Source: Prevotella sp. UBA7594 (GTDB taxonomy: Bacteria > Bacteroidota > Bacteroidia > Bacteroidales > Bacteroidaceae). Taken from it: DNA of 9,424 nucleotides. Numbering within the stretch: position 1 is the stretch's first letter; every line of letters begins with the position of its first letter. A program made the position numbers and the translations under genes. Below the pieces are notes generated by a model. It saw only the letters and a program-made list of their open reading frames with translations. It was not told where the DNA came from and did no database searches. Below, piece after piece: positions 1-5,900 of the stretch. The stretch lies in assembly GCA_002490315.1 (NCBI GenBank), contig DLKG01000059.1, positions 1-9,424 of the forward strand, in the 5' to 3' direction.

Positions 1-1
1 G

Positions 2-931
2 GGTGGGAAACTTCAGTTAGATATGAAACCCGTAAGAATCCTTATTGAGCAGCAAGAAAGGCAAGTTGTCTACTATGGTTTTCGATTTGCAAGAGTTGAC
101 TTTGACCGTGCCGTTTTACTTGCGCAAAAAGAAGTACGCCCTGTTGTAATGTGCGATGGAGAAACAGTATCCGTTGGAGAAGTGTCTGACATAACAGACA
201 ATGAAGTTACCTTGTATTTCGGAGATATGTTCGTAGCGACAAAAGGGAAGTCCTACAGGCTTGTCATTGAAGCCGGGGCTTTCCGAGACAAAGACAATGC
301 CGACTGTGTATCCGACGAAATCGTGAAAGACTTCAAGGCTGCTGAAGCCATCCCCTGCTCACACATCCAGGTAGGGAATAATGACGACGGAGAATACGAC
401 AAAGCGAGCAGGATAGGTTTCTATTTCGGCACAGAAGTCATGGCTTTTGACGGGGCTGAAATCCTCTGCTACGCTAATGGTGTATTGGAGACACGTTACA
501 AAGCCTATAGTTCATGGGACTGGGACATCGGCTTGGCGTATGCCAATATTGATGACGCCACATCCGCCACGAAAAAATTCTATAAAGGCATCCACTACGA
601 ATTTGTGCTGCCAAAGGGCAGCGTGCATCACATTTACGACAAGGAGCTTGTCAACAATGAGGCAAGAATAGAATTTGACGGAGAATATGAGGACGCAACC
701 GCTATAAATGCGGCAGAACACAACAAAGACGAATTAGAAGCCGATTGTGTAGGCAATACGCTTATGGTGCGCGGGCTTGTCAAAAGCACAGAAGTTGCAG
801 TTTTCGACATGGAGGGCCGTACCGTAGCGCGCAAGATGGCTACGGACGGAAGCGCAACAATCGACTTGCCGGCAAAAGGCGTCTACATATTAAGGGCGGA
901 CGGCAAAGCAGAGAAAGTAATGTGCAGATGA
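2..931 (+). CDS. Secreted protein with two Ig-like modules and a T9SS type A sorting domain (5' end outside window)
   Basis: The frame is open from the first complete codon of the window, and the first ATG (position 23) is followed by no signal peptide, so this is probably the C-terminal part of a longer exported protein. Numbering from that ATG (302 residues), residues about 4-105 and 112-222 look like two related beta-sandwich modules. Each ends in a similar pattern (YRLVIEAGAFRDKDN and YEFVLPKGSVHHIYDKE) that resembles SbsA/Big_5 Ig-like domains. Residues about 244-302 match the Por secretion C-terminal sorting domain: VAVFDMEGRTV, then DLPAKGVYILRADGK and a basic end, KVMCR. In that family the domain directs export through the type IX system and is removed or replaced by a surface anchor. 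The catalytic or binding part, if any, lies upstream. Its 3' end overlaps the glycerate kinase gene by 49 bp. GC content is visibly lower than in that neighbour. The sorting domain is fairly sure; the Ig-like call is tentative. Confidence 0.7.
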   Translation, partial: GGKLQLDMKPVRILIEQQERQVVYYGFRFARVDFDRAVLLAQKEVRPVVMCDGETVSVGEVSDITDNEVTLYFGDMFVATKGKSYRLVIEAGAFRDKDNADCVSDEIVKDFKAAEAIPCSHIQVGNNDDGEYDKASRIGFYFGTEVMAFDGAEILCYANGVLETRYKAYSSWDWDIGLAYANIDDATSATKKFYKGIHYEFVLPKGSVHHIYDKELVNNEARIEFDGEYEDATAINAAEHNKDELEADCVGNTLMVRGLVKSTEVAVFDMEGRTVARKMATDGSATIDLPAKGVYILRADGKAEKVMCR

Positions 932-1992
932 TTACTTAAATTTTCCCGTGCCACCTCCTTGCGCATGGCCTCTGAAAGCGGCATACCCTGAGGCGTTATT
1001 TGCTCCACGCGCCCGAAGCCTGCCTGCAGCAACGCGTCGCGGTCGGCTACGCGCCCTGCCACGAGCCAAACGGGCACTCCGCGCCGACGGGCTGCCTCAA
1101 GCACACACGCCGGCATCTTTCCCATGAGAGTCTGGCGGTCGGCGCTGCCCTCGCCTGTGATGACAAGGTCGGCGTCTCGGAGCATCGCGTCGAAACGGGC
1201 AAGGCGCAGCATGAGGCCTGCTCCCGACTCACGGCGTGCTCCGAGGTATTGCAGGAAAGCGTAGCCTAATCCTCCCGCCGCTCCTGCTCCAGCCTCGGCG
1301 GAGAGGTCGCGTCCGTAATGGCGCGCGGAGAAGTCGGCGAAGCGTCTTGCACGCTCCTCGAGCTGCTCCACCATCTCCGGCGTGGCGCCCTTCTGCGGAG
1401 CGAACACGGCAGCCGCCCCATCGGCTCCGAGCAGCGGATTGCCTACATCCGTGGCAATCGTGAAGCTGCATCCGGCAAGAGCCGACCCCCTGAGCACGGC
1501 GTCAATGCCGCCGTCAACGGCTCCCGAGGGCTGCCGCTTGCCGAATCTGTCGACGAGGGCACGGAGCATCCCTATGCCCGCGTCGCTCGTGCCGCTGCCG
1601 CCAAGCCCCACGACGAAGCGTCTGCCGCCACGCCTTACGGCAGCAGCAATGAGTTCGCCGACGCCGTAACTCGTGGCTCGCATCGGATTGCGCTCCTCCG
1701 GCTTCAGCAACGTCAGCCCTACCGCCTCCGCCACTTCTATCACCACCGTGCCGTCGGGCACGACGGCGTAGCGCGCCGTGCGGCGGCGCATCATGAGATC
1801 GTGGATGCTGACTTCCTCCATGCCGGCGCCCGTGGCGTCAGCAACAGCGTCAAGCATACCCTCGCCTCCGTCCGACATCGCCACCGTCCTCACCTCTGCC
1901 TTGCCGTCAAGAGCTGCGACGACAGCGGCATTTGCCTCGCGCGACGTGAGGCTACCCTTGAAAGAGTCCATTGCTGCTATTACCTTTTTCAT
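883..1992 (-). CDS. glxK: Glycerate kinase (GK2 / GlxK-GarK family)
   Basis: This is a cytoplasmic kinase that transfers phosphate from ATP to D-glycerate, giving 2-phosphoglycerate in the characterised GlxK/GarK enzymes, and so feeds glycerate into lower glycolysis. The 369 residues match the usual family length. Family motifs run in order: DSFKGSLT (9-16), DGGEG (41-45), GLGGSGTSDAG (129-139), DVGNPLLG (182-189), PQKGA (199-203), GAGAAGGLGYAF (235-246) and ITGEGSAD (278-285). The ATG at 1992 opens directly onto the conserved N-terminus MKKVIAAMDSFKGS and has a purine-rich AGGGAAA stretch upstream. The last 17 or so residues, after ARENL, are encoded antisense to the sorting domain of the converging gene and do not look like conserved family sequence, so the original stop may have been lost. 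It is divergent from corA; the 298-bp gap (1993-2290) holds both upstream regions. It is strongly GC-rich, which creates long antisense open frames. Family assignment is firm; which phosphoglycerate is produced cannot be read from sequence. Confidence 0.93.
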   Translation of the reverse strand: MKKVIAAMDSFKGSLTSREANAAVVAALDGKAEVRTVAMSDGGEGMLDAVADATGAGMEEVSIHDLMMRRRTARYAVVPDGTVVIEVAEAVGLTLLKPEERNPMRATSYGVGELIAAAVRRGGRRFVVGLGGSGTSDAGIGMLRALVDRFGKRQPSGAVDGGIDAVLRGSALAGCSFTIATDVGNPLLGADGAAAVFAPQKGATPEMVEQLEERARRFADFSARHYGRDLSAEAGAGAAGGLGYAFLQYLGARRESGAGLMLRLARFDAMLRDADLVITGEGSADRQTLMGKMPACVLEAARRRGVPVWLVAGRVADRDALLQAGFGRVEQITPQGMPLSEAMRKEVARENLSNHLHITFSALPSALNM

Positions 1993-2054
1993 GCTTTTCC
2001 CTGTTTTTTTCTATACTAACAACGCATGGCAAAGCCTCTTTATTGTCTTTTGAA

Positions 2055-2085
2055 CAAATTTTCAAAAGCACGGAGACATTTCAAA
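2055..2085 (-). promoter_or_regulatory. Candidate Bacteroidetes promoter for the glycerate kinase gene
   Basis: On the minus strand a TTTG (-33 like, 2085-2082) is followed after 19 bases by AAAATTTG (2062-2055), one mismatch from the Bacteroidetes -7 consensus TAnnTTTG. It lies about 60 bases upstream of the start codon. The spacing fits the known 19-21 range, but the -7 box is imperfect and the region is AT-rich, so the match could be chance. Confidence 0.35.
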
Positions 2086-2153
2086 ATGGTTAAAAAATCC
2101 GCTTGCCATGGAAATAAACCAAGACAGACAGCCTCCGTTCGGCAAAAAATCAC

Positions 2154-2161
2154 TAACTTTG
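2154..2161 (+). promoter_or_regulatory. -7 promoter box upstream of corA
   Basis: TAACTTTG exactly fits the Bacteroidetes -7 element TAnnTTTG and is followed by GC, like the other boxes in this window. No TTTG is present at the expected 19-21 base spacing upstream, so only half of the promoter is supported. If used, transcription would start near 2168 and give an untranslated leader of about 120 bases before corA. Confidence 0.45.
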
Positions 2162-2223
2162 CCGCAGCAAAATCAAATCATAACATCTTATGGACGATTA
2201 TCACGCGGAAAACAACAATTTGT

Positions 2224-2267
2224 AATGCAGGAGGACAGCATCTCATAAGGCTGGTCTCCCAAGCATT
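2224..2267 (+). promoter_or_regulatory. Stem-loop in the corA 5' leader
   Basis: GGAGGACAGC (2230-2239) pairs with GCTGGTCTCC (2250-2259) over ten positions with one G-U and one A-G mismatch, closing a 10-base loop. After a small internal loop the helix continues as AATGC (2224-2228) with GCATT (2263-2267). It ends 23 bases before the corA start and covers the second tiny frame. There is no U-tract, so it is not a standard terminator. A regulatory role is inference. Confidence 0.4.
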
Positions 2268-2278
2268 GTTTAACCCAT

Positions 2279-2282
2279 GGAG
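2279..2282 (+). promoter_or_regulatory. Ribosome binding site of corA
   Basis: GGAG lies 8 bases before the ATG at 2291, a good Shine-Dalgarno spacing that supports this start over downstream methionines. It lies inside the 5-codon frame whose stop overlaps the corA start. Confidence 0.6.
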
Positions 2283-2290
2283 AAAGCTTT

Positions 2291-3217
2291 ATGAGAACAT
2301 ACTGGAACACCAATTCTACCCTCAAGACCATTGAAGAATGGCAGCCCAACTGCTGGATACAGGTTACCTGTCCGACAGATGAAGACCAGCAATTGCTGGA
2401 AGACAAATTCAACATTCCCGACTATTTCCTCTCCGACATCAGCGATACCGACGAGAGAGCGCGCTACGAATACGACGACGGATGGATGCTCATCATCCTG
2501 CGTATACCATACGTAAAGGAGATACGCTCGCGCACGCCCTACACCACCGTGCCTCTCGGCATCATCCACAAGCGCGACGTCACCATCACCGTCTGCTACT
2601 ACGAGACCAACATGATGATCGACTTCGTAAGCTACCACCAGAAACGCGGCGAGGGATTCACCGACTATGTAGACATGATTTTCCGCCTCTTCCTCTCCTC
2701 CGCCGTGTGGTACCTCAAGCGCCTGAAGCAAATCAACACGCTCATAGAGAAGGCGAAGCACAATCTCGACCACAACGTGAACAACGAGTCGCTGATTGCC
2801 CTCTCAAGACTACAGGACTCGCTGACGTATTTCGTAACGTCCATCAGAGGCAACGAAACACTGCTCGCCAAACTGAAGTTCAAGCTGCAGGTGGACGAAC
2901 TTGACGCCGACCTCATCGAGGACGTCAACATCGAGATGTCGCAGGCACGCGAAACAACCAACATCTACTCCGACATCCTGGAGTCGACAATGGACACCTA
3001 CTCCAGCATCATCAACAACAACATGAACACCGTGATGCGTACGCTCACTTCCGTGTCTATCATCATGATGCTCCCGACGCTCATCTCCTCATTCTTCGGC
3101 ATGAACCTCATCAACGGCATGGAGAACAACCGCTTCGGATTCCTCATCGCCATCATCATCTCCATTGTCATCTCTGCCGTGTCGTGGATAATACTGCGCC
3201 ACAAGCGACTGCTGTAG
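2291..3217 (+). CDS. corA: CorA family Mg2+/divalent cation channel
   Basis: This is an inner-membrane channel for Mg2+ (often also Co2+ or Ni2+), pentameric in characterised members. Its 308 residues are typical of the 2-TM-GxN family. A long soluble N-terminal domain (about 1-245) contains the alpha/beta part and then long charged helices that form the cytoplasmic funnel. The first membrane helix (about 250-269, including SIIMMLPTLISSFF) runs straight into the diagnostic signature GMN at 270-272. A short outer loop, LINGMENNR, carries Glu278, the kind of acidic residue that sits at the pore mouth. The second helix (about 283-302) ends in the basic tail RHKRLL, the usual cytoplasmic end. The start at 2291 is backed by GGAG 8 bases upstream. 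The gene stands alone, divergent from glycerate kinase, behind a long structured leader. Family assignment is firm; ion preference cannot be told from sequence. Confidence 0.93.
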   Translation: MRTYWNTNSTLKTIEEWQPNCWIQVTCPTDEDQQLLEDKFNIPDYFLSDISDTDERARYEYDDGWMLIILRIPYVKEIRSRTPYTTVPLGIIHKRDVTITVCYYETNMMIDFVSYHQKRGEGFTDYVDMIFRLFLSSAVWYLKRLKQINTLIEKAKHNLDHNVNNESLIALSRLQDSLTYFVTSIRGNETLLAKLKFKLQVDELDADLIEDVNIEMSQARETTNIYSDILESTMDTYSSIINNNMNTVMRTLTSVSIIMMLPTLISSFFGMNLINGMENNRFGFLIAIIISIVISAVSWIILRHKRLL

Positions 3218-3233
3218 GCCCGTGGCTTACAGC
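3211..3233 (+). terminator. Hairpin over the corA stop codon, possible terminator
   Basis: GCTGTAGGCC (3211-3220) pairs with GGCTTACAGC (3224-3233) over ten positions with one G-U, leaving a 3-base loop; the corA TAG lies inside the left arm. No T-run follows (CTATAATGG), so intrinsic termination is uncertain. It may instead protect the 3' end of the message. Confidence 0.4.
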
Positions 3234-3293
3234 CTATAATGGAAAAATTATGGAAGAAATATCCAAGCGGAACAAAAATAAACGCAAAAATCC

Positions 3294-3324
3294 GTTGATA
3301 TTCAAAAAAAAATTTTTAAGTTTG
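3294..3324 (+). promoter_or_regulatory. Promoter of the DUF349 gene
   Basis: GTTG (3294-3297, one mismatch to the -33 TTTG) is followed after 19 bases by TAAGTTTG (3317-3324), an exact match to the Bacteroidetes -7 consensus TAnnTTTG. Transcription would begin near 3331, giving a leader of about 120 bases. An A/T-rich run between the boxes fits a promoter. Confidence 0.55.
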
Positions 3325-3360
3325 CAACTCATAAATATAATGTGACACAACACGCCCTTA

Positions 3361-3393
3361 CGCCACTGCCCTAAAACAAATGCGGCACTGGCG
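3361..3393 (+). promoter_or_regulatory. Small hairpin in the DUF349 gene leader
   Basis: CGCCA (3361-3365) pairs with TGGCG (3389-3393) and TGCC (3367-3370) with GGCA (3384-3387), with a single C-C mismatch between the two blocks and a 13-base loop. It lies inside the predicted transcript leader, about 60 bases before the start codon. No known riboswitch family is recognised. Confidence 0.3.
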
Positions 3394-3451
3394 AAAATGA
3401 AAGGACATGCTGTGTGTTTGAATTACCTTATCATAAACTTAAAACAGTTAA

Positions 3452-5263
3452 ATGATGGACTCTCAAGAAAACGCCCTGTTGCAAGGTGCACAAGAAGAAA
3501 CTAACGTGGAGAATACTGCGCAAGAGCAGGCTCCTGAAGTTCAGCAAGTAGAGAACACGAAAGTCTACAAGACAAAGAAAGAGGTCGTAGAACGCCTCAA
3601 GGAAATCGCTGAAAACGACGAGAACCCGAGCAAGGACGAGATCGACTTGCTCAAGACCGTGTTCTACAAACTCCACATCGCAGAGCGTGAAGCACGCCTA
3701 AAGGAATACATTGAAGGCGGCGGCAATCCTGAAACCTACCAAATCTTGCCCGACGAGGACGAAGAGGCGTTCAAGGCTGAAATGGCTGTCGTGCGCGAAA
3801 AGCGAGCACGCATCATGCAGCAGCAGGAGGAGGAGAAGCAGGCCAACCTCGAAAAGAAACTCGAAATAATTGAAAAGATAAAGGCCATGGCGACATCGCC
3901 AGAAGAGGCAGGCAACTCCTACAATGATTTCAAGGAACTGCAACAGCAGTGGAAGGAGATTAAGAACGTGCCAGCCGAAAAGGCTAACGAATTGTGGCGC
4001 AACTACCAGCTCTACGTGGAGCAGTTCTACGACCTCCTGAAGCTCAACAGCGAGGCACGCGAGTACGACTTCAAGAAGAATCTTGAAATGAAGACGGCTC
4101 TTTGCGAGGCTGCAGAAAAGCTCGCCGACGAGCCCGACGTCATAAGCGCCTTCCACCAGCTACAGGAACTCCATCAGCAGTATCGCGAGATTGGACCCGT
4201 GGCAAAGGAACTGCGCGAGCAGATATGGGCACGCTTCAAGGCTGCTTCCACTGTCATCAACAAGCGCCATCAGCAGCATTTCGAGGAGCTTCGAGCCAAG
4301 GAGGAGGAGAACCTCGCCCACAAGACTGCCCTCTGCGAGAAAGTGGAGGAGATTGGCAAGTTGGAGAACAAGGGTGCAGCCGACTGGGAGAAGCACTCGA
4401 AGGAAATCATTGAGATTCAAAACGAATGGAAGACCATCGGCTTCGCACCGCAGAAGATGAACGTCAAGATATTCGAGCGCTTCCGCGCCGCTTGCGACAA
4501 CTTCTTCGGACGCAAGGCTGAATACTTCAAGGAGCTGAAGAAATCTTTCGCAGAGAACATCGAGAAGAAGAAGGCTCTCGTGGAAAAAGCACAGGCTCTT
4601 GCCGACAGCACGGAATGGAAGGCCACGAGCGACAAGCTCATCGCAATGCAGAAGGAATGGAAGACGGTGGGCGCCGTGCCTAAGCGCGTCGGCGACCAGC
4701 TGTGGCAGGATTTCCTCACGGCTTGCAACAAATTCTTCGAGGCACGCAACGCCGCCGGCGCCGGACAGCGCAACGAGGAGCATGCCAATCTGGAGAGCAA
4801 GCTCGCCATCATCGAGCAGCTCAAGGCTCTTGCCGACAACGCAGCCGAAGCAACTAAGGAGAAGGTGCAGGCTCTCACCGACGAATACAACAAGGTGGGA
4901 CACGTGCCCTACAAGGAGAAGGACAAGCTCTACGCTTCCTATCACGAAGTGCTCGACCGCATCTACAAGGAACTGAACATCTCTACCAAGCGCCGCCGTC
5001 TCAACGACTTCAAGTCCAACCTCAAGAACGTTGCCAAGCGCGGCGAGGAGGCTCTCGACAATGAGCGCGGACGCCTCATGCGACGCTTCGAACAGCTCAA
5101 GCAGGAGATACAGACCTACGACAACAATCTCGGCTTCCTCAACGCAAGCTCAAAGAAGGGCAACAGCCTCATCGACGAGATGAACCGCAAGCTGCAGCGC
5201 CTGCATGACGACCTTGAACTCGTGCGCCAGAAAATAAAGGCTATCGACGAAGAAAACAAATAA
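3452..5263 (+). CDS. DUF349 repeat protein, cytoplasmic, coiled-coil rich
   Basis: The protein has 603 residues, no signal peptide and no membrane segment, and is very rich in Glu, Lys and Gln. After an acidic, probably disordered N-terminus (1-35) and a short helical region (40-125), about five DUF349 repeats follow, each with a helix, an aromatic-K/N-x-(I/V)-G-x-(V/A)-P core and an LW/IW-x-x-(F/Y) helix. Cores lie near W167 (KNVP), Y244 (IGPV), W326 (TIGFAP), W403 (TVGAVP) and Y479 (KVGHVP). The C-terminus (about 535-603) is a long charged coiled coil. DUF349 proteins are widespread in Bacteroidetes; I know of no settled biochemical role. Two adjacent ATGs (3452, 3455) could both serve as start; no strong ribosome binding site is visible, as is common in this phylum. 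The gene has its own promoter and leader, and converges on the DUF386 gene across a paired hairpin. Family call firm, function unknown. Confidence 0.9.
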   Translation: MMDSQENALLQGAQEETNVENTAQEQAPEVQQVENTKVYKTKKEVVERLKEIAENDENPSKDEIDLLKTVFYKLHIAEREARLKEYIEGGGNPETYQILPDEDEEAFKAEMAVVREKRARIMQQQEEEKQANLEKKLEIIEKIKAMATSPEEAGNSYNDFKELQQQWKEIKNVPAEKANELWRNYQLYVEQFYDLLKLNSEAREYDFKKNLEMKTALCEAAEKLADEPDVISAFHQLQELHQQYREIGPVAKELREQIWARFKAASTVINKRHQQHFEELRAKEEENLAHKTALCEKVEEIGKLENKGAADWEKHSKEIIEIQNEWKTIGFAPQKMNVKIFERFRAACDNFFGRKAEYFKELKKSFAENIEKKKALVEKAQALADSTEWKATSDKLIAMQKEWKTVGAVPKRVGDQLWQDFLTACNKFFEARNAAGAGQRNEEHANLESKLAIIEQLKALADNAAEATKEKVQALTDEYNKVGHVPYKEKDKLYASYHEVLDRIYKELNISTKRRRLNDFKSNLKNVAKRGEEALDNERGRLMRRFEQLKQEIQTYDNNLGFLNASSKKGNSLIDEMNRKLQRLHDDLELVRQKIKAIDEENK

Positions 5264-5280
5264 AAAATAGACCCATCTGT

Positions 5281-5315
5281 AAAGCGGCACTTTAGCTTGT
5301 CTAAAGTGCCGCTTT
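5281..5315 (+). terminator. First of two paired hairpins, terminator of the DUF349 gene
   Basis: AAAGCGGCACTTTAG (5281-5295) is perfectly complementary to CTAAAGTGCCGCTTT (5301-5315) around the loop CTTGT. It begins 17 bases after the DUF349 stop and ends in a short T-run (four T), fitting an intrinsic terminator read rightward. Its inverted copy follows 9 bases later. Confidence 0.7.
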
Positions 5316-5324
5316 TGCTTTAAT

Positions 5325-5359
5325 AAAGCGGCGCTTTAGACAAGCTAAAGCGCCGCTTT
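5325..5359 (-). terminator. Second paired hairpin, terminator of the GH89-DUF386 operon
   Basis: AAAGCGGCGCTTTAG (5325-5339) is perfectly complementary to CTAAAGCGCCGCTTT (5345-5359) around the loop ACAAG. It lies 26 bases beyond the DUF386 stop on the minus strand. It equals the reverse complement of the first hairpin, loop included, except for one base pair, which is A-T in the first and G-C in the second. Together they suit a convergent junction that must stop transcription from both sides. Confidence 0.65.
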
Positions 5360-5385
5360 GCGTAAGGTGAACAAATTATGCTGTT

Positions 5386-5838
5386 TTAATCTTGCAATTT
5401 TACTTTCACAATGAGCTTGCGTATCTTGCCCTCGCCTATCACGGGAGCGTGCGGATCTTCGGGCCAAACGATGAGAAACTGCCCGGGACAGAGCTTCACA
5501 TAAGTGGACGCCGGCTCGGCAAACAGCTGGCAGTCGGCTTCGGCGTCGTAGGGCTTCGTCTCGTTCGAGCAGTCCTCGATGGCTTTCCAGCCGATGGTTT
5601 CCTCGCCTTCGAGGAGGATGTGGATGTCGATGTACTTGTGGTGCACCTCAAGCACCTGCTTCTCGGCAGCTACACACTCGGGGTTGACATTGTTGATGAA
5701 GAGGTCGTCGCCCTGAAGTTCTATACGTCCGCAAGGCGTGTGGAGCAAGTCGTGCGACTTCATATAGTCGAACACTTTCTTGAACAAGGGGTGCAGCGAC
5801 TCTATGCGGTCGCTGTGAGTGAGATTTGATAATATCAT
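5386..5838 (-). CDS. YhcH/YjgK/YiaL family (DUF386) protein
   Basis: This is a 150-residue, single-domain, cytoplasmic cupin-like protein. The family hallmarks are LEVHHKYIDIHILLEGEE (63-80), with Glu64, His66, His67, Asp71 and His73 in the presumed metal/sugar pocket, then IGW (82-84), and the second strand block FLIVWPEDPHAP (121-132) followed by KLIVKV (141-146). Characterised relatives include E. coli NanQ (YhcH), reported to speed anomer conversion of N-acetylneuraminate, and EbgC, the small subunit of evolved beta-galactosidase. The gene starts 62 bases after the GH89 stop on the same strand with no TAnnTTTG box in the gap, so both are probably one transcript. A role on a free sugar released by the neighbouring glycosidase, such as mutarotation, is inference. 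The start at 5838 gives the normal family length; no strong ribosome binding site is present. Confidence 0.88.
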   Translation of the reverse strand: MILSNLTHSDRIESLHPLFKKVFDYMKSHDLLHTPCGRIELQGDDLFINNVNPECVAAEKQVLEVHHKYIDIHILLEGEETIGWKAIEDCSNETKPYDAEADCQLFAEPASTYVKLCPGQFLIVWPEDPHAPVIGEGKIRKLIVKVKLQD

Positions 5839-5900
5839 ATTTATATGTACTTTTAATTGTTTTTAAGTATGTGTTCAGAATTGTCTTTACATTGCCTGCC

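Larger units (their letters stand above)
2190..2294 (+). other. Three very short reading frames in the corA leader
   Basis: Three tiny frames lie head to tail. 2190-2225 encodes MDDYHAENNNL. 2225-2248 encodes MQEDSIS, its ATG overlapping the previous stop as TAATG. 2277-2294 encodes MEKAL, its TGA overlapping the corA start as ATGA. Such overlaps are typical of translational coupling, and acidic N-termini recall leader peptides of Mg2+ transporters such as MgtL. Frames this short also occur by chance, none but the last has a clear ribosome binding site, and expression is unproven. Confidence 0.25.
5281..5359. repeat. 35-bp inverted repeat made of two hairpins
   Basis: Each 35-base arm (5281-5315 and 5325-5359) is itself a hairpin, and the arms are inverted copies of each other around the 9-base spacer TGCTTTAAT. 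The DNA or RNA could therefore fold either as two small hairpins or as one long 35-pair hairpin with two imperfect positions. The single difference changes both partners of a stem pair, so pairing within each hairpin is kept. It may be one copy of a dispersed palindromic repeat; a genome search would tell. Confidence 0.75.

Noticed and set aside
1318..2019. 233-codon plus-strand frame and other long frames opposite glycerate kinase
   Set aside because: They are shadows caused by the high GC of the glycerate kinase gene; no domain, and composition is unlike a real protein.
2162..2290. M-box (ykoK) Mg2+ riboswitch ahead of corA
   Set aside because: The leader is too short and lacks the conserved multi-helix M-box core; only one long stem is seen.
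3397..3504. 35-codon frame overlapping the start of the DUF349 gene (MKGHAVCLNYLIINLK...)
   Set aside because: No ribosome binding site and no recognisable family; it runs out of frame into the DUF349 gene and is best explained by chance.
4160..4945. 261-codon minus-strand frame inside the DUF349 gene
   Set aside because: Leucine/valine-rich antisense translation of Glu/Lys codons in a gene with clear DUF349 repeats.
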